Assembly (NCBI GenBank): GCA_028671895.1
Contig: CM053795.1
Location: 13,971,501 to 14,035,500 of the forward strand
Origin: Oenanthe sinensis
Lineage: Eukaryota > Streptophyta > Magnoliopsida > Apiales > Apiaceae
Length of the DNA: 64,000 nucleotides
Reading direction: 5' to 3'
The notes below the pieces were generated by a model, which was not told the DNA's origin, did no database searches, and saw only the letters and a program-made list of their open reading frames with translations. A program made the translations under genes and the position numbers. Positions 45,697 through 54,800 of this stretch are shown here, in pieces. Positions within the stretch are counted from its first letter, which is position 1; each line of letters opens with the position of its first letter.

Positions 45697-48135
45697 TTAG
45701 GACTTCTTCGGAACCCAACATTGATTGGGCCCGGCATATTTGAAAAATTGTCCTTTGTCAGGTTTAACAACAGAACCCAACTTGACAAACTCATCTACTA
45801 CTTTGACTGAACACTTCTCCTTGTAAACAACCTTAACATTTTTGTATGCTGGCCTAGGAGAGAATGTTTCCTTCTGTGAAACAGGAGGACTAGCAGTCTT
45901 TGATCTAGCATGCCTGTGATTTATGTGCTGTCTAGGTGTAGTATTGACATTCATAGCATGCATGCTTTTGAAATATGCAGACATGACATTGAAAGCACAT
46001 AGCATACAGTTATCTACACCACAAGGTTTATGGCATGCATCAATAGTAGGCATTTTATTCACAATAGCAGGAGTCTTAACAGTTTCTACCTTAACTTTAT
46101 TAACATTTTTAAAGTTCTCAGTAGCATGGAATCTGTTGTTCTTATCCCTACTATTAACAAACTTATTAGGTTTGTTATGATTTTTCTTAAGCTCATTAGC
46201 ACCTAAACCAGGAGTGGATGAACTAGCAGTGTTCACATTTTGTATTGGTTTTTTAGGTACATATTTAGCTTCCTGGACATTTATTCCTTTTATGTCCCTA
46301 ACAGGTTTTTCCTGTACTTTCTCTTCCTCTTTAAGATCTTCAAGTTTAATTTCATAATCCACTATTACACAACTATCAAGAACTGGTTCTGCAATAGGAG
46401 TTATGAAAAGAGGTTTCTTGGTGTCCTTAATAACATGTGGAATACCCCTCTCTATAGCAGTCTTTTTAAAAGGGGTGATGTTACTAAGCTTTCCTACTGA
46501 TTCATTATATTCAAAACCTATTCCAACTTTCCGATTGATCTCTTGTTGGTCAACTAGGTCTTTCATAACAAATGAAGCAGTTCTATAGGCTTGACACCTG
46601 ACTTTCTCTTTTTCAATTTTATCCTTTAAAAAAGCTTCAATTTCAACATAGCAGTTGACTCTATTAACTTGAAATGCAACATCTTCAGTTAATTTCTCAT
46701 TTATAAGTTTCAGCTTTTTCAATTCATAATTCTCTTCTGATAAAACTTTGTTTTCAAGAACTAAGACTTTTATTCGATCTCTAGCATTAGTTAAATCCTC
46801 ACCTAGCAATTTAAACATTTTAGGACAGCTAGGGTTTACCTCAATTCCTTTTCCAGGTGGGGATTGTGATCCTTCAGAAGAAGAGGCCATTAGAGCAAGA
46901 TTTCCCATATCTTCTTCTTCTTCTTCGTTGTCAGAATCATCCCAGCTTTTTCCTGCTGCTAAGTATGATCTTCCCTGATGCTTCTTCAATAGAGCTTCAT
47001 ATTTCTGGTTTAGCTCGTCATATGAATCCTTCTTTCTTTCCTGTTTGGGCTTTTTACAGTCTGTAGCAAAGTGTCCCATTTCATTGCAGTTGAAGCAACG
47101 GATCTTGCTTCTGTCAACCATCCCTGTCTTGTATCCACCTCTTGTATTGGATGAGCTAGAAGAACCACCTCTCTGAAATCTGTTTGCCATAGGCTTGAAT
47201 TTGAAACTAGGGTTCCTCCTGAATCTTGTATTTCCAAATTTTCTAGCAATCAGTGCCAGAGATTCATCCTCAAGTTGATCAAGTTCTTCCATTGAGTAGA
47301 ATTCACTTTCAGATGAATTCATTTGAGTTGCACCAACTTCTGCAACAATACCCTGATCAATGACTTTGACTGAAGAAGATTCAGTCATAGCTTCTCTGTG
47401 TTCTGGTACTTCTGCTACAAGAGCTTTAGACTTGCTGACCACCTTGCCTGTTCCATATATTTCTTTCTGTTGAATCTGCTCTAGCTCATAGGTCTTCAGT
47501 ATGCCATAAAGTCTTTCCAATGAAATTTCATTCATGTCCCTTGACTCCCTGATGGCAGTAATCCTATGCTCTAAGTGAATTGGCATTGTCAGCAAAAACT
47601 TCCTATTGATCTCCTTCTTCGTATAGTGTTTGCCATTGAGATTTAGATCATTTATCAGTTTGTTATATCTCTCAAAAACATCAGAGATACCTTCTCCGGG
47701 ATTTGATCTAAAATGCTCATATTTAGACGTTAAGATTTCCAATCTGTTCTCCCTCACTTCTTCTGTTCCTTCATTTAGTATCTCTATCGTTTCCCAGATG
47801 TGTTTAGCATCTTTGCAATTAACAACATGATTGTACGTTCCGGGATCAAGAGATTTCACCAAAATTAATTGCAGGCTGGTGTCCAATGAATCCAATTCCT
47901 TTTCTGTTTCAGTGTAGTCAGAAATATCTTTTTCAAATTGTCTGTGCGGAATAAGTACACCATCTTTCATATGCTCAGGAATGATTGTTATTGGAACAGC
48001 AACACCCGTCCTCAAAATATCCTTGTACTTAATGTTTGCATTTCGAAGAAACAAGGTCATCTTCCTCTTCCAAAGATTATAATTATCTTTATCAAATGGA
48101 GGAATTTTAATGCTACTCACTCTTTGAGTACTCAT
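45697..48135 (-). CDS. Copia gag polyprotein
   Basis: 812 codons starting with ATG at 48135. The N-terminal half resembles the UBN2-type capsid of plant copia gags (FDKDNYNLWKRKMTLFLR near 14-31). A single CCHC zinc knuckle CFNCNEMGHFATDC lies at about 346-359, followed by an acidic segment and a long Lys-rich tail ending GPNQCWVPKKS. It packages element RNA into virus-like particles. The tail motif WVPK is normally followed in frame by the protease; here it meets a stop at 45697-45699, and further stops follow before the protease. At 812 residues it is much longer than the gag of Tnt1-like elements and closer to SIRE-type gags. Confidence 0.9.
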   Translation of the reverse strand: MSTQRVSSIKIPPFDKDNYNLWKRKMTLFLRNANIKYKDILRTGVAVPITIIPEHMKDGVLIPHRQFEKDISDYTETEKELDSLDTSLQLILVKSLDPGTYNHVVNCKDAKHIWETIEILNEGTEEVRENRLEILTSKYEHFRSNPGEGISDVFERYNKLINDLNLNGKHYTKKEINRKFLLTMPIHLEHRITAIRESRDMNEISLERLYGILKTYELEQIQQKEIYGTGKVVSKSKALVAEVPEHREAMTESSSVKVIDQGIVAEVGATQMNSSESEFYSMEELDQLEDESLALIARKFGNTRFRRNPSFKFKPMANRFQRGGSSSSSNTRGGYKTGMVDRSKIRCFNCNEMGHFATDCKKPKQERKKDSYDELNQKYEALLKKHQGRSYLAAGKSWDDSDNEEEEEDMGNLALMASSSEGSQSPPGKGIEVNPSCPKMFKLLGEDLTNARDRIKVLVLENKVLSEENYELKKLKLINEKLTEDVAFQVNRVNCYVEIEAFLKDKIEKEKVRCQAYRTASFVMKDLVDQQEINRKVGIGFEYNESVGKLSNITPFKKTAIERGIPHVIKDTKKPLFITPIAEPVLDSCVIVDYEIKLEDLKEEEKVQEKPVRDIKGINVQEAKYVPKKPIQNVNTASSSTPGLGANELKKNHNKPNKFVNSRDKNNRFHATENFKNVNKVKVETVKTPAIVNKMPTIDACHKPCGVDNCMLCAFNVMSAYFKSMHAMNVNTTPRQHINHRHARSKTASPPVSQKETFSPRPAYKNVKVVYKEKCSVKVVDEFVKLGSVVKPDKGQFFKYAGPNQCWVPKKS

Positions 48136-48191
48136 ATTAAAATAATGGAAGATTAAAAGGATTTGAGATTTTTAGGAATTAAAGAGATTTT

Positions 48192-48345
48192 GAATTTTTA
48201 AGAAATTAAAAATTTTCGAATTTTTAATAAATTAAAAGTTTCGAATTTTTAATAAATTAAAAGTTTCGAATTTTTAATAAATTAAAAGTTTCGAATTTTT
48301 AATAAATTAAAAGTTTTGAAATTTTTAATAAATAAAAATATTAGG
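48192..48345 (-). repeat. 25-base tandem repeat in the copia leader
   Basis: About five to six copies of a 25-base AT-rich unit containing TTTCGAATTTTTAATAAATT (TCGAA at 48241, 48266 and 48291) lie between the primer-binding site and gag. The unit is nearly exact in the middle copies and degrades at both edges. Confidence 0.85.
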
Positions 48346-48366
48346 ATCTTGATTTTTATGTCAATC

Positions 48367-48383
48367 AGATGGCTCGGATACCA
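48367..48383 (-). other. Primer-binding site of the copia element
   Basis: On the minus strand, two bases after the 5' LTR, TGGTATCCGAGCCA matches the reverse complement of the plant initiator tRNA-Met 3' end except for one base (C for A). This is the usual primer of plant copia elements and fixes the element's orientation. Confidence 0.85.
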
Positions 48384-48385
48384 AT

Positions 48386-49870
48386 TGTTAGGTCCAAATG
48401 ATTGTAGAAGGGGGGGTTGAATACAATCTCTATTAAATATTAAAATCTGTTTCGGATAATTTTTGATTAAACAATTTAATTATTATCACGAAATAATAAT
48501 CAAAGAAACACAGTTCAAGTAAAATACTTATATTAAACTTGATGTGAGTTACAAGATTAAATCAGATAAACACTAATAGCTCTTTAGAATTTCTACAGAA
48601 TATTTAACATGAATGCTCTGTATTTTTCTTTTTAGCTGAATAGAAAGTTAATTGAAGTGTTTGTATCTACTGATCTAATCTGGTATTTATAGGCAAATTC
48701 AGGCTTGGGAGACTTTTTCTGCTCGGGGAGACTTTTTCTCCCCGGGGAGACTTTTCTTTGGCTGGGAAACTTTCTCTTTGGGAGACTTTTCTGGCTCGGG
48801 AAGACTTTCTGACCTTTGGGAGACTTTTGAAATCTTGGGAGACTTTTCAATTAAACTCGGGGAGACTTTTTAATCTACGGGAGACTTTTCAAAAAAAGTC
48901 TTCCCGAGAGATTTTCTGGTCGACCTGCTTGAGATGTAATGTGTACATCTTCTGTCTTTTCTTTTTTTTGATTTCTTTTTAATAAAACCTCGGGGAGACT
49001 TTTGAAATGTCTCTGGGAGACATTTCAAATGTCTTCCCGAGTAAAGAATTTGGTCGACTTGATTGATATTTATATCTCCTGACTTCTTCATTCTACTTCT
49101 TCCTTTTTCTTTTCTTTTCTCCTTTTTTTTTTGTTTTCTTTTTAATTTAATTCTATTACTTTAATTATATATCTTATTAATTAAATTAATTCTTTTTGAA
49201 TTAATCTAAGTAATTAGGATACATAATAAATTATCTTTTTGATAATAGAATTAAATTAAAGTCTTCTTCATTTTAAAATAATTCTAAATTAATTAATTTC
49301 TTAATCGATTTAAGAAATAAATTAATTCTGATTGAATTAATTTACCAATTAAATTAACTAAATAATTTAATCAATTAATAGAGAATTAAATTAAAGTCTT
49401 GACTCCATAACTCTTGATGATATAACTTTAAATCTTCTGTCTTCACACCAATGTCTGTAGCTGACCATTTCTTCTGTAATAAAGAATCTTCTCTGTATTT
49501 TGTCAACACTCCGTGTACTGTCTGGTTCACGAGTGATTCACAACAAATAATATTCTTCACTTGATTTTTATAATGGTTCACTTCTGCTCCTTCTGACCTG
49601 ACTATTTCTGATGTCACACAAAAATGAAATCTTCTGACATTGTAGCTTCTTCAAACTTAAATACTCCACTGAGGCATGATCAATTAAATTGATCTTCTTT
49701 CAATGCAGTACTGCTTCAAGTCTGTAGATTGACTTTGATCTTCTTTTTCTTGTCAAATAATACCTGCTGAAGATTCCTGTGACAGATAATATATTTACTT
49801 ACAAATTATCTATGTTTGCGTTGAGTTGTCATCTCTCTAAACAAATAGGCTTCTAAACATATGTCTTTCA
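48386..49870 (-). repeat. Copia 5' LTR
   Basis: The upstream LTR in element orientation, the same length as its partner. It carries the same U3 repeat array (48706-48906) and TATAAATA (48691-48684), which would drive the element's transcript. Differences from the 3' LTR are at 48768, 49014, 49753 and 49864. Confidence 0.95.
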
Positions 49871-49875
49871 GAATC

Positions 49876-51592
49876 TAATTATTACTTGTCTTTTAACTAA
49901 AAGTTTTTTAAAAAAATGTTAACTTATTATAATTAGGAGACTTATAAGAAAATATTAATTTATTTTAATTAAATGTCCAGTCAAATTAATACTTACCTTC
50001 TTATTAAGATTTTAATTACTATTTACTTTCTAATTATGAGTCTAATCAGTAAATATTGACATATACTAATTATAAGTCTTATAAAAGTAAAATCTACTAA
50101 ATATAAGTTGACTTGTTATTTAATAAAAATATTTTTATGAGAGATCTAAATAAGAAACGATAGCGATTTACTGGCGAGTAATGTATTTGTGAGAGGGGGG
50201 CTCGGTAAGGAGAACAAATTGTTTGAAACTATTTACCTTTTAATTAGCTAATTAGGAGTTTTGTAAAAAACTATTAATTTATTTTAATTGAAAGTATAAT
50301 AAAATCAATATTTACTTTCTAATTAAAATTTTAATTATTACTTAGCTTCAAATTACGAGTCTAATTATTAACTATTAACATATTTTAATTGCAAGTCTTA
50401 TAAAAATAATTTTTATTAAATGTAAGTTGACTTATTTTCTAACAAAAGTATTTTTACGAGATATCTAAATAAAAAATGATAGAACGACTCGTTGAACAAA
50501 AATGTGTTTGACGAGACATCGACTCACTGGGAGAAACAAATTAATTGTGAAAATTTATTACTCCGCTTATCATTTTTGTAGGAGAATCATCATGTGCTCT
50601 CAAATGTCTCTAAACTGTTTTTTCTAATATTTAGAATTTAGGTATTAAATTTTTTATATAAATTCTTATTTGTCTTCTAATAAGAGACTAATTATTACTT
50701 ATATTCTAATTAAGGATCTTATAAAGAAATATTAACTTATTCTAATTGAAAATTCAATCAAATTAATATTTAACTTCTAATTAAAATTTCAATTACCACT
50801 TATTTTCTAATTAGTAGTCTAATTTTTAAATATTAACATATTATAATCGTAAAATTTATAAAATTCACTAAATATAAGATAACCTATTCTCTAACAAAAA
50901 TAATTTTATGGGATATAAAGAAGAAATGATAGAAGCAATTCATTGGCGATAAATATGTTTGATGACAAGAGAGCGACCGAGTAAATAGAAGCGTGTTAAT
51001 TATTAGACTTTAATTCTCATGTTACCGATGATTTATATTTGTAAATGATAAAATTTATTTTGTAATGCCAAATGTTTTAAAAAAACACCGGATCAGTGGG
51101 GAAAAAACGTGTTAAATATTAGAATTTAATAATCTACGTTATGATTTTTTTAAATATAAGCTCACTTGAAATTTGAGTAAAATCAACAATGATCATATAT
51201 ATATAATAACATTTTAGATAATTAAGTCCATTTTTAATTTTTATTCAGGTGATTAATCAAATAAAAAACGACAATGAAGAATATACGAGAAACTTTTAGA
51301 TTAAGTTATAAATCATATTATTTATTTTATCGTACTGATGACAGAAGCATATTTAATTTTCATTTCATTTTAATTCAATAATATTTAAATATTTTACATT
51401 TTTATATATAAAATTGATCAATTATTTATTTAACAATCAATTTACAAAGTATTGTTTCGATTAATTTATATATTATTATAATTGTTTATTTGATAATTTT
51501 TTTCTAAATTATAAAATTAATTCTATACAAATTTTAATAAATTTATAAAAATGTTATAAAACCGCTGCGAAGCGCAATTTAGTCACCTAGTT
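49876..51592. repeat. Degenerate repeat block flanking the retrotransposon; possible Helitron 3' end
   Basis: Three related AT-rich units can be followed by shared blocks: TAATTATTACTT at the start, AAATATAAGTTGACTT in the middle (50104, 50421, 50874 region) and AAATGATAGA..ATTCATTGGCGA-type sequence at the end. The segment 51150-51592 is related to 36230-36507 plus 37687-37895. It ends with a small hairpin-forming CGCTGCGAAGCG followed by ATTTAGTCACCTAGT, which resembles the hairpin plus CTRR terminus of Helitrons. No Helitron protein is present. Confidence 0.5.
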
Positions 51593-51824
51593 TTAGATAT
51601 TAAAAAAATCGGGTGTATAGCTAAAAAAGAAAGAAAGAAAGGCATTCGATTCTCGTTCACGATTTATTTTTTCAAAATAAATATTATTTATTGACTTATA
51701 AATTATATATATAAATAAAAGGCAGTAACGTACACGTAAGCCATGTATATCTACGCCAATCACTCATTTGTCTCCTGTGTCTTGTTTGTCTTGCTTAGTC
51801 TCTGGTTACCAAGATAGATAACAA

Positions 51825-54800
51825 ATGGCGATATACACAGCATCAGCAACAGCTACTAGTACATGTTTACACCCATCTCTCTTATTCTCATCCTGTTCAA
51901 CTGTTAAATCATTCTCCTTGAGAATCTCTCCCTACCCATTTCTCCAATTAGCTCAACCATCTTCCACTTGTTCACTCTTAAATCCTCGTTGCTTGTTAAC
52001 TTTAAGGCCCAGAGCATCTTCTTTAACAACAGAAACAATGATACCTCCTTATAATGTTTTGATCACCGGCTCTACTAAAGGTTAGTTGATCTCATTCTTG
52101 TTCTTCATTTTCTCACCTTTACTTTGTTGATGTTATGCTTTTGTTTAGCATGTTTTCTTGGCATTGGCACTGCTCAGAGTTGGGTTTGTTTAACTAGTCA
52201 GGAAAAACAGATATTATTAAATTAACTAGATATGATCCTGCCATCCCGGTAATCCCGATTCCTAACATCTTAGGTTTTGTTCACTTGCTGAGAATGGAAT
52301 GAGTAAGGAATGGAATGAAAAATTATATACAAATTTTATCAAGAAAGAATAATATATGAATGAAATCATGAATGAATACGAGGTAATCTAAATTTTACAT
52401 GATGAGAATCGTAGGAAAATTGACGTAGAAATGGAATGGGAATTCCTTCCAAAACACGTGGGTTAAAAATCTAGTTCAAATAGTTTGGAATGGAAGAAGG
52501 AATGAAAATTTTAAAAAATTTCCTTAAACTCACCCAAATAATAGTTCAAATTTCATTCCATCCCCCCTCATTCCATTCCATCAAAGTGAACACAGTCTTA
52601 GGGTTTTAGGAGAACCGATAACTTAACAAACTGACATCATACTCTTCCTAGCATTGTGAAAACTACAAGTCCTAAATTTGAACTAATAATTAACTTGTTA
52701 GAGTATCAAATAATGCACTTGGTAGTAAGCGCTTGGCAGTAGACGATACACTACAAGTTGGTTATGCTTCTCTTCTGGAATTGATTATGGAGGGGACCTC
52801 GATGAGAATTATACTCACTAAGTTAAGCTGCTAGAAGATAAAGATATGCATCAGTCTTTACAAGTAGAGAAAGATATGTCTGCAATATACTATATAATTT
52901 TGAAACACAAGCTACTTGATTCTAAGCTCTCCTCTGTAATATATTACTCTTCTCACGTTGTCATTACTAGCTTAAACTCTTCGGTACACGGGTTATTACA
53001 GTATTAGTAGTCTATACAAGTGCATCGTTATGCATATAGTTTACTTCTTGGTTGCTTTATTTTGCTCATGTATTATTTGTATTAAGCTTAATGTTATCTA
53101 ACAGGAATAGGGTACGCACTTGCTAAGGAGTTTTTAAAAGAAGGTGACAATGTTGTTATCTGCTCAAGATCAGGTGATAAATTGCTTGAATTTATGTTAA
53201 ATATTTTATCCCACTGTAATACTCTATTATCTCTTCAATTTATTAAGTAGCAACTAAAGTAGTAAGTGCCACAAGTGAGATTCTTTAATATGCTATCATA
53301 TCTATGCAAAAGTAAAAAGGCTCGACGATTAAATACTGATGCAAATGTGTACTTTTAGGATGTTAATTTCCCTTTGGCAAGACCAAGTGAACTAAACAGA
53401 AATCTTGCGTAATGATAAAGTATATTAGGCATTTGCCTTCTTGTATGTCCTTAATAGTTCCACTGGTGATCTGACGAGTTCTAATTTGAACTTGCTGACA
53501 AGATGTGTTATTGGCGAAAGTTTTTCAGAAAGAGTGTTCGCTAGTGTCACTCAAGAATATATGCAGCTTAGTTATATTTATTTTGCATTATTCTCAGTGC
53601 GGCTTAAGTATCAAATGGGCTTAGCTGTTGTTGGAGGCAGGAGAAGTAGGTTATGTTGTCTACAAAACATAGCTGAGAGGGTTAGAATGTTAGATCTTAT
53701 TCTATGTAAGTCTGACTTGATAAATTATCTAGCATTCTAAATAAAAATATAAAGCCAGATATTGGTATATAAATATATTGACAATTGACAGTTACATAGT
53801 GTTCTCTCACATGTACAAAGTTACTATCTCCAAGAATGTCAACTAGTTTGCAGCTTAAAGAGTAAACCAGGAAACGATTCTCGAGAGTTTTTTATGTAGA
53901 CTATGATATGTGGTATAATTAAGCCATCTTATGAGTTAGAGGCATTAATATGCATCATGTATGACCAAATTTTTCTAGAAGGAAAATATTCTCAGTGATG
54001 TTATATATATATATACTTCTATATTGTGGATCTTTCTGTGTTGACTTACATTGGTTAAGAGCATTTAACTTCCATAATAGTTTTTTAATTAAGCAGCTGA
54101 AAGGGTGGAAGATGCTGTACAGAGCTTAAGTGAAGAATTTGGGAAGCAGCATGTGTGGGTACCTGCTTCATTACTTCAGATTTTTGTTGTAAAGATACTT
54201 CCATCCATTATTGCTCTCCTCCTTTCATTATTTTATATTCATTTTGAGGTTACCTTGCTTGCAGGGTACCCGGTGTGATGTCCGAGATGGCAATGATGTG
54301 AGGAATCTAGTCGAATTTGCGCAGAAAAACCTCAAGTACATTGATATATGGGTAATTGATAGAAATCTATGTTATATGGTTATGGTTACATATATTTCAA
54401 ATTTCTTCTCTCCAACTGATATTCCCTCGCTACTTTTTATCTCTCGATTTATGCCCTAAGCTACTGCTTCAACCATCACAAATGGTATTACAGCACTTTT
54501 TCTATCACTAATCCCCCTCCCTCTCACTCACACACACAAGCCCGTGCACAAAAAAATCTCAGAGATTCTCTTTGTTTGATTTAAAATTTGATCAGTTCCC
54601 TAACTCCTTAGTTATTCATCTAATTATTTATCCCTAAATTTCTTCTCAATTAAGTTAAAATTGCTTATGTATTCTCTAACCGATGGTGCTTGAAGTTCAA
54701 TTCCTCCATTTCGTGTACATTTGATTTCTTATGTAACTTGAGAATGATGCAGATTAACAATGCTGGCTCGAATGCATACAGCTACAAACCACTGGCTGAA

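Larger units (their letters stand above)
37978..49870 (-). mobile_element. Full-length Ty1/copia LTR retrotransposon, 11,893 bases
   Basis: Two 1485-base LTRs (37978-39462 and 48386-49870) bracket gag and pol on the minus strand. Both LTRs begin TG and end CA, and the insertion is flanked by GAATC at 37973-37977 and 49871-49875. The domain order protease, integrase, reverse transcriptase, RNase H is diagnostic of copia. The long gag (812 residues) and about 3 kb of non-coding DNA after pol are reminiscent of the SIRE/Maximus lineage; that placement is inference. I count four differences between the LTRs, all transitions, so the insertion is recent. Domain motifs look intact, but gag and pol are separated by stops. 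No env-like frame is seen. Confidence 0.95.

Noticed and set aside
43713..47830. Several plus-strand frames within gag and pol
   Set aside because: Antisense shadows of the retrotransposon genes without any recognisable domain.
51640..51700. GGCATTCGATTCTCGTTCAC resembling a tRNA B box
   Set aside because: No A box at proper distance and no cloverleaf could be drawn, so not called a tRNA or SINE.
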